Positions 32,154 to 40,309 of a DNA stretch of 64,000 nt are shown here, one piece after another. Numbering within the stretch: position 1 is the stretch's first letter; each line of letters begins with the position of its first letter. The notes beneath the pieces are model-generated. The model saw nothing but the letters and a program-made list of their open reading frames with translations. It did not search any database and was not told where the DNA came from. Source of the DNA: Mycolicibacterium goodii (GTDB taxonomy: Bacteria > Actinomycetota > Actinomycetes > Mycobacteriales > Mycobacteriaceae); assembly GCF_022370755.2 (NCBI RefSeq), contig NZ_CP092364.2:1116001-1180000 (forward strand). Direction: 5' to 3'. Made by a program: the position numbers and the translations under genes.

Positions 32154-33731
32154 GTGCGCGACATCCCCGTTGAGCTGATCAAACGGTACGTCGAGGAAGG
32201 GTGGTGGACGCCGCAGACGCTTGGGCAGATGCTGGCCGACGGCCTGGCCGCCGGCTCGGACGTCACGTTCTGCGTGCACTCCGATGTGCGGCCCTATGCC
32301 GGAACCTTCGGCGAGGTCGAGACGCTGGCGCGCCGGCTCGCGGCGGGCCTGCGAGCGCGTGGGGTGGGGCCGGGGGACGTGATCGCGTTCCAGCTGCCGA
32401 ACTGGATGGAGGCGGCTGCCGTGTTCTGGGCGTCGGCCTTCCTCGGTGCGGTCACCGTGCCGATCGTGCACTTCTACGGCCGCAAGGAACTCGGCCACAT
32501 CTTGTCCACCGCCGAACCCAAGGTGTTCCTCACGACCGAGCGGTTCGGCCGCATGAGCTTTCAGCCCGATCTGTGTTCGGCGGTGCCGATCGTGGGCCTG
32601 GTCGGCGAGTCGTCGTTCGCAGAGCTGCTCGCCGCGACGCCGATGTCCGGCACTCTGGACGCCGACCCCGCAGGTCCCGCGCTGATCGCGTTCACCTCGG
32701 GGACGACGCGAGACCCCAAGGGGGTCATCCACAGTCACCAGACCCTGAGCTGCGAGACCCGCCAGCTGCTCGCGAACTACCCGCCCGACCGCGGTCGCCA
32801 GCTGACCGCGACACCGGTCGGCCACTTCATCGGCATGGTGGGAGCGTTCCTGATCCCGGTGCTCGAAGGGTCGCCCATCGACCTGTGTGACGTATGGGAT
32901 CCCGTGAAGGTCCTCCGGCTCATGGAGCGCGACGGACTGTCGATCGGCGGTGGGCCACCGTATTTCGTCACGAGCCTGCTCGACCATCCCGAGTTCGCCG
33001 ACAAACATCTGGCCCGCATCACCACCGTCGGGCTCGGTGGATCCACGGTGCCCGCAGCGGTCACGCGCCGTCTCGCCGATCTGGGCATCTTCGTATACCG
33101 GTCGTACGGCAGCACCGAACATCCGTCGATCACCGGGTCAACGCCGTCGGCCCCGGAGCACAAGCGCCTCTTCACCGACGGCAACCCGCGTCCCGGTGTG
33201 GAGATCCGGCTCGGCCCCGACGGTGAGATCTTCAGCCGCGGGCCGGATCTGTGTCTCGGGTACACCGACGATGCGTTGACTGCCAAGGCTTTTGACGCCG
33301 ACGGCTGGTACCGCACCGGCGATGTGGGTCACCTCGACGGCGACGGGTACCTCACCATCACCGACCGTACGGCCGACCTGATCATCCGCGGCGGCGAGAA
33401 CATCAGCGCGCTCGAGGTCGAGGAGGTGCTTCTCGGGATGCCCGCGGTGATCGAGGCGATCGCGGTGGCGGCTCCGGATGCGCGCCTGGGGGAACGCGTC
33501 GCGGCGGTACTGCGAACCCGGGCCGGTTCGCCGATGCCCACCCTCGACGAGGTCCGGGCGCACTTCGAGCGCGTCGGGGTGGCACGGCAGAAATGGCCGG
33601 AGGAACTTCACCACGTCCCGGACGGTGCGGACTTCCCCCGCACCGCGAGCGGCAAGGTGCAGAAATACCGCGTGCGCCAGGCTGTCCAGGATCCGGCGGC
33701 GGCGATGGACATTGCGACATCCACAAACTGA
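32154..33731 (+). CDS. Acyl-CoA synthetase, FadD-like (525 aa)
   Basis: An ANL-family adenylating enzyme. The P-loop FTSGTTRDPKG, the A5 region YRSYGSTEHPS, the GWYRTGDVG/LDGDGYL block and the late TASGKVQKY lysine motif are all present. It makes an acyl-CoA from a free acid via acyl-AMP. I start at a GTG (32154, VRDIPVELIKRY): longer upstream frames would cross the ECH gene. There is no clear ribosome site and the start sits beside the operator, so leaderless translation is possible. Its stop overlaps the next operator. Confidence 0.9.
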   Translation: MRDIPVELIKRYVEEGWWTPQTLGQMLADGLAAGSDVTFCVHSDVRPYAGTFGEVETLARRLAAGLRARGVGPGDVIAFQLPNWMEAAAVFWASAFLGAVTVPIVHFYGRKELGHILSTAEPKVFLTTERFGRMSFQPDLCSAVPIVGLVGESSFAELLAATPMSGTLDADPAGPALIAFTSGTTRDPKGVIHSHQTLSCETRQLLANYPPDRGRQLTATPVGHFIGMVGAFLIPVLEGSPIDLCDVWDPVKVLRLMERDGLSIGGGPPYFVTSLLDHPEFADKHLARITTVGLGGSTVPAAVTRRLADLGIFVYRSYGSTEHPSITGSTPSAPEHKRLFTDGNPRPGVEIRLGPDGEIFSRGPDLCLGYTDDALTAKAFDADGWYRTGDVGHLDGDGYLTITDRTADLIIRGGENISALEVEEVLLGMPAVIEAIAVAAPDARLGERVAAVLRTRAGSPMPTLDEVRAHFERVGVARQKWPEELHHVPDGADFPRTASGKVQKYRVRQAVQDPAAAMDIATSTN

Positions 33732-33744
33732 GAATATGATTCTC
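33730..33744. promoter_or_regulatory. Operator candidate GAGAAT-ATG-ATTCTC (perfect arms)
   Basis: A perfect 6-3-6 palindrome overlapping the FadD stop codon and ending 22 bp before the amidohydrolase start at 33767. With 5996-6010 it defines the consensus of the family. Confidence 0.65.
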
Positions 33745-33766
33745 GCGATAGGAAAAGGAGTGTTCC

Positions 33767-34957
33767 ATGGGGCAACTGTCGCATCGAGTCGACATACCGT
33801 TTCCGCTGTTCGACGCGGACAACCATCTGTACGAGCCACCGGAGGCGATGACCAAGTACCTCCCCAAGGAGTACAAGGACGTCGTCCAGTACGTCGAGGT
33901 CAACGGCCGCACCAAGATCGCGATCAAGGGCCATATCAGCAACTACATCCCGAACCCCACGTTCTCGGTGGTCGCGAAGCCGGGTGCCTGGGAGGAGTAC
34001 TTCAAGTTCGGCAACCCCGACGGCAAGAGCAAGCGTGAGCTGTTCGGCGAGCCGATGCGGTCGATCCCGGCCTTCTTCGAGCCCGCGCCGCGCCTGGAGC
34101 TGATGGACCAGCTGGGCGTCGACCGCTCCTTGATGTTCCCGACCCTGGCGAGCCTCATCGAGGAGCGGCTGCGCGACGATCCGGTCGCCATCCACGTCAT
34201 CATCCACTCGCTGAACCAGTGGCTCGACGAGGTGTGGGGCTTCAACTACAAGAACCGGATCTTCACCACGCCGGTCATCACGCTGCCCATCGTCGAGAAG
34301 GCGATCGAGGAGCTTGAGTGGTGCGTCGAGCGCGGCGCCCGCGCCATCCTGATCCGTCCGGCGCCGGTGCCCGGCTTCCGCGGCCCGCGTTCGTTCGCGC
34401 TGCCCGAGTTCGACCCGTTCTGGGAGCGCGTCGTGCACCACGACATCTTCGTCGGCATGCACTCGTCGGACAGTGGCTACTCGCGCTACACCTCCGAGTG
34501 GGACGGCGAGGCGCAGGAGATGCTGCCGTTCCAGACCAACGCGATGTCGATCCTCAACGAGTGGCGCCCGATTCAGGATGCGGTGGCGTCGTGGGTGATC
34601 CACGGTGCGCTGTTCCGCCACCCCAAGCTCAAGGTCGGCATTGTCGAGGCGGGGTCGAAATGGATGTTCCCGCTGCTGGACTCCATGGCCGAGGTGTACA
34701 AGAAGGCGCCGGAGGCGTTCCTGGGCAATCCGATCGAGGAAATCAAGAACCGTATCTACGTCAGCCCGTTCTATGAGGAGGGCATCGACGACCTGATCAA
34801 CCTCATCGGTGTGGACCAGGTGCTGTACGGTTCGGACTGGCCGCACCCCGAGGGCCTGGCCGAGCCGACGCACTACGTGACCGCGCTCGAGCACCTGTCG
34901 GTCGAGGATCAGGCAAAGATCATGGGCGGCAACCTCGGTCGCCTCGTGACGGTGTGA
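33767..34957 (+). CDS. Amidohydrolase-fold protein (PF04909 type, 396 aa)
   Basis: The third amidohydrolase-2 protein of the window, with apparently intact metal and catalytic motifs: DADNHLYEPP at the N-terminus, GMHSSDSGYS in the middle, and YGSDWPHPEG near the C-terminus. It carries a longer N-terminal region than its paralogues at 3.5-5.8 kb. The start has AAGGAG upstream. The stop overlaps the next FadD start (GTGA), and a perfect GAGAAT palindrome controls both. Substrate unknown. Confidence 0.87.
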   Translation: MGQLSHRVDIPFPLFDADNHLYEPPEAMTKYLPKEYKDVVQYVEVNGRTKIAIKGHISNYIPNPTFSVVAKPGAWEEYFKFGNPDGKSKRELFGEPMRSIPAFFEPAPRLELMDQLGVDRSLMFPTLASLIEERLRDDPVAIHVIIHSLNQWLDEVWGFNYKNRIFTTPVITLPIVEKAIEELEWCVERGARAILIRPAPVPGFRGPRSFALPEFDPFWERVVHHDIFVGMHSSDSGYSRYTSEWDGEAQEMLPFQTNAMSILNEWRPIQDAVASWVIHGALFRHPKLKVGIVEAGSKWMFPLLDSMAEVYKKAPEAFLGNPIEEIKNRIYVSPFYEEGIDDLINLIGVDQVLYGSDWPHPEGLAEPTHYVTALEHLSVEDQAKIMGGNLGRLVTV

Positions 34958-36495
34958 CCTACCGCGTCACCTGGCAGACCATCCCCGAGATGGTCTTGGG
35001 CGCTGCGGACCGGTTCGGCGACGCCGAAGCCGTCGTCGACTATGGCGACAATCCGGCCGTCGTCGACTATGGCGACAATCCGGCCGGGGCCGACGGTCCG
35101 CTGCGCCTCACCTTCATCGAACTCGCCGACCGGGTGCGCCGCGCCGCGGGTGCATTCACGGAGCGCGGGATCATGCGAGGGGACCGGGTCGCGATCTGGG
35201 CACCCAACTCCGCCGAATGGATGATCGCCGCGTTCGGCGCACTCACCGCCGGTGCCGTGGTGGTCCCGGTGAACACGCGGTTCAGGCCCGAGGAGGCCGC
35301 TGACGTCATCCTGCGCAGTGGCGCGAAAATCGTTCTGCGCCAACAAGGGTTTCTGGGCCAGGATTTCGCGGCGCCGGCCGGCGTGCCCGCGATCGAGATC
35401 AAATCCGACTTCCTGGTCGCCGGTGAACCGACCGAGGCGAGCGGGTTGCGCGGCACCGACATCGCCGACATCATCTACACCTCGGGTACCACCGGGCGCC
35501 CCAAGGGCGTCATGATGAACCACCTCCAGACCTTGCGCCTGTACCAAGAATGGTGTGACCTCGCCGATCTGCGCGAGGGTGACCGGTACCTGATCGTGAA
35601 CCCGTTCTTTCACACGTTCGGATACAAGGCCGGCTGCATCGCGAGCCTGATCCGGGGCGCCACGGTGCTGCCCGTTCCGGTGTTCGACGTCGACGCCGTG
35701 GTGGATCTCATTGCGGCCGAACGAGTCACGATGCTGCCGGGGCCGCCGACGCTCTATCACTCGCTGCTCGCGGTGTCCGACAAGGGCAAGCTCTCGACGC
35801 TACGGGCCGCGGTGACCGGCGCGGCCGACATCCCCGTCGAACTCATCCGCCGCATCCACGAGGAATTGCCGTTCGAGACGGTCGCTACCGGCTACGGGCT
35901 GACCGAGGCGGGCACCGCCACACTGTCGCGGCCGGGGGACTCCTTCACCGACATCGCGACCACCGTGGGGAGGGCATGCGACGGTGTCGAGGTGAGGGTC
36001 GCCGACGACGGTGAGGTGCTGATCCGTGGCTACAGCGTCATGCAGGGCTACCTCGACGACCCGGCGGCCACCGCCGAGGCGATCGACGCCGACGGCTGGC
36101 TGCACACGGGCGACCTCGGCACGCTCGACGGAGACGGTCGGCTACGGATCGTGGGCCGTAAGAAGGACATGTTCATCGTCGGTGGATTCAACGCCTATCC
36201 GGCCGAGATCGAGGGATTCCTCCTCGAACACCCCGCGGTCGCACAGGTCGCGGTGATCGGTGTCGAAGACGAGCGCCTCGGCCAGGTGGGCAAGGCGTTC
36301 GTGGTGTTGAAGGAGCCTGCGGCCGAGACCGGGCAGCGCGTGTCGGCCGAAGATCTGATTGTCTGGAGTCGTGAGCGCATGGCCGGATACAAGGTGCCGC
36401 GGTACGTGGAATTTCTCGACGAGCTACCGCTCAACGCGACGGGCAAGGTCATGAAGGACCGCCTGCAGGCCCGTGAAACGCTCAACCAGCACTGA
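34954..36495 (+). CDS. Acyl-CoA synthetase, FadD3-like, with an internal 27-bp duplication (513 aa)
   Basis: An ANL ligase with the P-loop YTSGTTGRPKG, GYGLTEAG, GWLHTGDLG and GKVMKDRL motifs. It resembles FadD3-type ligases acting on cyclic or sterol-derived acids, a loose assignment. Near residue 26 the peptide AVVDYGDNP is present twice in tandem because 27 bp (35029-35055) are exactly repeated at 35056-35082. The repeat keeps the frame and lies in the N-terminal region before the first conserved motif, so the enzyme is probably still active. The GTG start overlaps the amidohydrolase stop. Confidence 0.9.
   Translation: MTYRVTWQTIPEMVLGAADRFGDAEAVVDYGDNPAVVDYGDNPAGADGPLRLTFIELADRVRRAAGAFTERGIMRGDRVAIWAPNSAEWMIAAFGALTAGAVVVPVNTRFRPEEAADVILRSGAKIVLRQQGFLGQDFAAPAGVPAIEIKSDFLVAGEPTEASGLRGTDIADIIYTSGTTGRPKGVMMNHLQTLRLYQEWCDLADLREGDRYLIVNPFFHTFGYKAGCIASLIRGATVLPVPVFDVDAVVDLIAAERVTMLPGPPTLYHSLLAVSDKGKLSTLRAAVTGAADIPVELIRRIHEELPFETVATGYGLTEAGTATLSRPGDSFTDIATTVGRACDGVEVRVADDGEVLIRGYSVMQGYLDDPAATAEAIDADGWLHTGDLGTLDGDGRLRIVGRKKDMFIVGGFNAYPAEIEGFLLEHPAVAQVAVIGVEDERLGQVGKAFVVLKEPAAETGQRVSAEDLIVWSRERMAGYKVPRYVEFLDELPLNATGKVMKDRLQARETLNQH
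35029..35082 (+). repeat. Perfect 27-bp tandem duplication inside fadD
   Basis: Two identical, adjacent 27-base units, each encoding AVVDYGDNP. The lack of any difference between copies implies a recent duplication, possibly by replication slippage. Confidence 0.95.
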
Positions 36496-36589
36496 GCGTC
36501 CGCACAGCACGTAAACAACATTTCCGCAGTAAAAGCGGTATTTCGGCGCCGCCTCATGCTGATATAGAGTCGGGTCGCTATCAAAAACT

Positions 36590-36604
36590 GATAACGTGAT
36601 TCTC
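36590..36604. promoter_or_regulatory. Operator candidate GATAAC-GTG-ATTCTC
   Basis: An exact reverse complement of the 15-mer at 124-138, placed 36 bp before the first Mce-associated gene. It links the mas pair to the GAGAAT regulon. Confidence 0.6.
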
Positions 36605-36639
36605 ATTAAGCAGGCTGCTGAACGGACAGGAGGTCTTTC

Positions 36640-37539
36640 ATGCCGTCCCGCAAGCCTACGTTGCCGGTGATCGACGATCCCCGGGACGCTGATCCAGGGG
36701 GCGGTCACCATACTGATCAGGTGGCCGATCCGGGGGAAGCCGACCTGAACACCGACGAACCCCTGCCCGGGGAACTCTCGGCGAGCGACGCGCTGGCGCT
36801 GGCCGAACAGGCCGAGGCCGAGGCTGCCGAAGCCGAGGCGGTCGCCGCGGCAGCGCGCGCCCGCGCACAGGCCCTGCGGTTGCGGCGGCAGGCCGACGAG
36901 GCCGCCAAGCGCGACGCCGCGGCCGCGGAGCCCGACGCAGGCGCCGATGTCGACGAAGAGGCTGCCCACGAGGGCGGCGAGGAACCGGTCGACAGTGGCA
37001 AGGCCCCGAAGGAGGCGCCCGCGCCCGCGGTGGCCGAGCGCCGGCCATCGGGCGGGCGGGTGTTCAAGTGGGTCGCCGCCGGTGGCACGGTGGTGCTGGC
37101 CGTGGGCCTGCTGGCGGTCAGCGGCGTCATGATGTACCACCACAAGCAGCTTCAGGACGACCAGCGACGCGCCGCCGAGTTCGCCGCGGCAGCCCGCCAG
37201 GGTGTCGTCACCCTGATGTCGCTCGATCACACCCGCGCCAAGGAGGACGTCCAGCGGATCATCGACATCTCGACCGGCGACTTCAAGGCCGACTTCGAGG
37301 CGACCGCCGACGACTTCGCCAAGGTGGCCGAGCAGGCCCAGGTCATGACCGAAGCCCAGGTGAACGCCGCGGCCGTGGATTCCATGACCGACGATTCCGC
37401 GGTCGTGCTGGTCGCGGCGACCTCGAACATCACGAATGCCGCAGGGGCCAACCAGGATCCACGCAACTGGCGCCTGAGTGTGACCGTCCAGCGGGACGGC
37501 GACCAGATCAAGCTGGCGAAAGTCGAGTTCGTACCGTGA
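36640..37539 (+). CDS. Mce-associated membrane protein (299 aa)
   Basis: A Mas-type accessory protein of Mce transporters. The N-terminal 140 residues are acidic, and include an Ala/Glu-rich helix (about 48-95) likely to be a coiled coil. One membrane segment lies at about 141-166 (WVAAGGTVVLAVGLLAVSGV). The extracytoplasmic domain (about 130 residues) ends with WRLSVTVQRDGDQIKLAKVEFVP, a typical Mas ending with an NTF2-like look. AGGAGG lies six bases before the ATG. It is paired with the next gene and lies 11.5 kb from mceF. Confidence 0.88.
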   Translation: MPSRKPTLPVIDDPRDADPGGGHHTDQVADPGEADLNTDEPLPGELSASDALALAEQAEAEAAEAEAVAAAARARAQALRLRRQADEAAKRDAAAAEPDAGADVDEEAAHEGGEEPVDSGKAPKEAPAPAVAERRPSGGRVFKWVAAGGTVVLAVGLLAVSGVMMYHHKQLQDDQRRAAEFAAAARQGVVTLMSLDHTRAKEDVQRIIDISTGDFKADFEATADDFAKVAEQAQVMTEAQVNAAAVDSMTDDSAVVLVAATSNITNAAGANQDPRNWRLSVTVQRDGDQIKLAKVEFVP

Positions 37540-38177
37540 GCGCGGAAAACGACACCACAGAGACCGGCATCTCCGAGACCGGGCCTGACATCGAGACCTC
37601 AGTCGACGAGACCGACCGCGACGCCGTCGCCGGTCCCGACGAACCCGCAGGCGCCGAAGATCCGGCGCCGCCCCGTGGGGTGCTGCACGCGGTCAGGGTC
37701 AGGGCCGTGCCGATCCTGCTCGGACTGGCGTTGGTGGCGTCGGCCGCGCTGGCGACGGTGGTTTACCTGACCCAGTACCGGGTGGACAAGCAGACGGATT
37801 CGGCGGCCGCCGACGTGGCGCTCAAGGCGGCCACCGATGGCACGGTCGCGCTGCTGTCGTATGCGCCGGAGAGCCTCGACCGGGACTTCGAGACCGCCAA
37901 GACACACCTCACAGGTGATTTCCTGTCGTACTACACCGACTTCACCACCAAGGTCGTGGCCCCGGCCGCGCAGCAGAAGAAGGTCAAGACCAAGGCGTCC
38001 GTCGTGAACGGTGCGGTCGCGGAAATCACGCCGAACTCGGCGGTGGTGTTGTTGTTCATCAACCAGGCCACCACGAGTCAGGAGATCCCCGACGGGTCGT
38101 TCGCGACGAGCAGCGTCAAGGTCGGCCTGACCAAGATCGACGGCAACTGGCTGATCTCCACCTTCGATCCGGTCTGA
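37536..38177 (+). CDS. Mce-associated membrane protein (213 aa)
   Basis: The second Mas-type protein. An acidic N-terminus (VSAENDTTETGISETGPD) is followed by one membrane segment (about 56-80, VPILLGLALVASAALATVVY) and an external domain ending KVGLTKIDGNWLISTFDPV. The GTG at 37536 overlaps the first mas stop (GTGA). Pairs of this kind are thought to stabilise or assist Mce complexes; here they probably serve the mce operon at 15.5-25.1 kb. Confidence 0.87.
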   Translation: MSAENDTTETGISETGPDIETSVDETDRDAVAGPDEPAGAEDPAPPRGVLHAVRVRAVPILLGLALVASAALATVVYLTQYRVDKQTDSAAADVALKAATDGTVALLSYAPESLDRDFETAKTHLTGDFLSYYTDFTTKVVAPAAQQKKVKTKASVVNGAVAEITPNSAVVLLFINQATTSQEIPDGSFATSSVKVGLTKIDGNWLISTFDPV

Positions 38178-38200
38178 CCGTTCGGGTCCATCAGGCCCGC

Positions 38201-38326
38201 TCAGTCTTGGGCGTGGCGGTCGTAGGCCCAGCGCTCCAGCCACGCCTGCAGGTCGTGCAGCCCCCAAGCGGCGAGCGGCAGGCCGACCGCCGTCAGCACG
38301 ACCAGCATCACCGCCGCCGGGGTCAC
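38201..38326 (-). CDS. 41-residue membrane peptide coupled to the SARP-like gene
   Basis: A short frame starting GTG at 38326, giving VMLVVLTAVGLPLAAWGL, a single membrane segment, and then HDLQAWLERWAYDRHAQD, a charged amphipathic tail. The GTG overlaps the TGA of the upstream regulator (GTGA), which argues strongly that it is translated. Small membrane peptides of this layout recur in mycobacteria as far as I recall; function unknown. Confidence 0.6.
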   Translation of the reverse strand: MTPAAVMLVVLTAVGLPLAAWGLHDLQAWLERWAYDRHAQD

Positions 38327-38868
38327 GGCGCCCTCAGATCAGTGACCCGGTGCAGGACGTGTGGGCTGAAACCGTGCTGGGGGAGTTGCCTGCGGTCGGG
38401 TGCCGTGGCGCTCGACAGCACGTCGTGCCGCAGGTCACGGAGCCGCTCACGCTCGGCGGTGCACCAGGAGTCGGTCCACCCTTCGAGCAGTTCGCCGTTG
38501 TGCAGCAGGGCCTTGAGGGCAGGCTCGGCCACACCGCCGCGCGTCGCGCGCAGGTCGGCGAGTCGCGTGACCTCCCGCCAGTCCACCCATACGTGCGGCG
38601 CGAGCGAGATGTCCTGCCGTCGCACCGTCAGCAACGCGTCCGCCCCCATCGGACGCAGCCGCCACAGGGCGGACCGCAGGGACGCGACGGCCCGGTCGGG
38701 CAGGCTGCCCGGCCACAGCGCCTCGCACACCCAGTTACGGTTCAGCGGCTTCGGTTTCAAGGCGGCCAGTGCAACCAGTCGCCGACACGACGGTGGTAAT
38801 GCCAGCTGCTCCATGTCACGGTAAACGACGAACTCACCCAGGAGGTTCAGCGAAAACTCTGTAGCCAC
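38323..38868 (-). CDS. SARP-like/OmpR-type DNA-binding protein, short form (181 aa)
   Basis: The N-terminal 90 residues (FSLNLLGEFVVYRD, RRLVALAAL, ALWPGSLPDRAVASLRSALWRLR) match the winged-helix DNA-binding domain of SARP regulators. The C-terminal part (EPALKALLHNGELLEGWTDSWC) looks like the beginning of a BTAD domain, but the protein stops after about 90 more residues, where SARPs usually exceed 250. The start is uncertain: GTG 38868 or GTG 38892. It is followed by the coupled 41-residue membrane peptide. Confidence 0.7.
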   Translation of the reverse strand: MATEFSLNLLGEFVVYRDMEQLALPPSCRRLVALAALKPKPLNRNWVCEALWPGSLPDRAVASLRSALWRLRPMGADALLTVRRQDISLAPHVWVDWREVTRLADLRATRGGVAEPALKALLHNGELLEGWTDSWCTAERERLRDLRHDVLSSATAPDRRQLPQHGFSPHVLHRVTDLRAP

Positions 38869-39037
38869 CCGACCATCGTGCCGCCGAAACACGCGTACGA
38901 CACGAGTAGTGCACTACTGCATTTGTCGGCGATCTGGGCAATCATGTGGTGGCGGCGTCGACGCCCTGGGGGCGAACGGCCTGAAGATGTCCGAAGGCCG
39001 GGACGCCGGCAGTTGACGAGGGGGGAGGAGCAAAGAC

Positions 39038-40309
39038 GTGGACGACGGTGTGCGCGAGCTTCCGGTACGGGCCCACCGGCTTTTCCGGATGAGCGGGCGC
39101 GATCCGCACGAGCAGCATCGTGTCGCCTCGCCGCTTGAGCTGTTGTTCGACCTGACGTTCGTGATCGCCTTCGGTGTCGCGGCCTCGCAGCTGGCACATC
39201 TCATGGCCGAAGGGCATGTCTCCCCGGGGCTGACGGGATTCGGCTTCGCGACGTTCGCCATCTGGTGGGCGTGGATGAACTTCACGTGGTTCGCGTCCGC
39301 GTACGACACCGATGACTGGGTCTACCGGGTGATGACCATGTTGCAGATGGTCGGCGTCATCATCCTCGCGCTCGGGTTACCTGCGACGTTCGCCTCGATC
39401 GACCATGGCGGACACGTCGACAACGCCGTGATGGTGGCCGGCTACGTGGTGATGCGCGTCGCGTTGGTCGGCCAGTGGCTTCGCGCGGCCGCGCAGGATC
39501 CGCAACATCGCACGGCCTGCCTCACCTATGCCACCGCGCTGGTGGTGGCACAGATCGGCTGGATCACCCAGATCTTCGTGCAGACGTCGGTTCTGGCGTT
39601 CTTCGTGACCGCTGTGGTGCTGGTCGCGATCGAGATCTGTGGTCCGCTACTGGCCGAACGCCGGATGGGCGGCACACCCTGGCACGCCCACCACATCGCC
39701 GAGCGATACGGACTTCTCGCGATCATCGCCCTCGGTGAAGGCGTGGTCGGTACCGCGGCGTCTCTGACGGCCGCGGTCGGCGAGCAGGGCTGGTCCGCCG
39801 ATGCGGTGCTGCTCGCCGTCGCGGGCACCGCGCTCACCTTCGGTTTGTGGTGGGTGTACTTCCTGGTTCCCGCGGCGGAGCTGCTACACGTGCATCGGCG
39901 ACTGTCGTTCCGCTACGGCTATTTCCACATCTTCGTGTTCGGGGCGATCGTGGGTACCGGGGCCGGACTGCATGTGGCCGCCTATTACGTCGAGGGGCAT
40001 TCGCACCTCGGTGCGGTGGCCACAGTGCTCGCGGTGGCCACTCCGGTCGCGATCTTCCTGGCGGGCATGTTCGTCATCTACACGACGCTGGTCGGCACCG
40101 TCGACACCTTCTATCTGATCCTTCTCGTGGTCGCGGCGGTGCCGCTGGCAGCATCGGTTGCCCTGGGTGCGGCAGGGATCGACATGGCGCTGTGCCTGCT
40201 GCTCGTGACTACCGCGCCGATGGTCGTCGTCGCCGGATACGAGGCGCGAGGACACCGGCACGTCAGCGCGATCGTCGCGACACGGATCGGCGATCAGCGC
40301 GGGGGGTGA
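39038..40309 (+). CDS. LtrA-family membrane protein (423 aa)
   Basis: Low-temperature-requirement A family. After a basic N-terminus it has the signature ASPLELLFDLTFVIAFG, then about eleven hydrophobic segments and the ERYGLLAIIALGEGVVGTA block conserved in LtrA proteins. Biochemical role unknown. The GTG at 39038 has GGAGGAG upstream. Its last 16 bp overlap the convergent MFS gene. Confidence 0.87.
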   Translation: MDDGVRELPVRAHRLFRMSGRDPHEQHRVASPLELLFDLTFVIAFGVAASQLAHLMAEGHVSPGLTGFGFATFAIWWAWMNFTWFASAYDTDDWVYRVMTMLQMVGVIILALGLPATFASIDHGGHVDNAVMVAGYVVMRVALVGQWLRAAAQDPQHRTACLTYATALVVAQIGWITQIFVQTSVLAFFVTAVVLVAIEICGPLLAERRMGGTPWHAHHIAERYGLLAIIALGEGVVGTAASLTAAVGEQGWSADAVLLAVAGTALTFGLWWVYFLVPAAELLHVHRRLSFRYGYFHIFVFGAIVGTGAGLHVAAYYVEGHSHLGAVATVLAVATPVAIFLAGMFVIYTTLVGTVDTFYLILLVVAAVPLAASVALGAAGIDMALCLLLVTTAPMVVVAGYEARGHRHVSAIVATRIGDQRGG

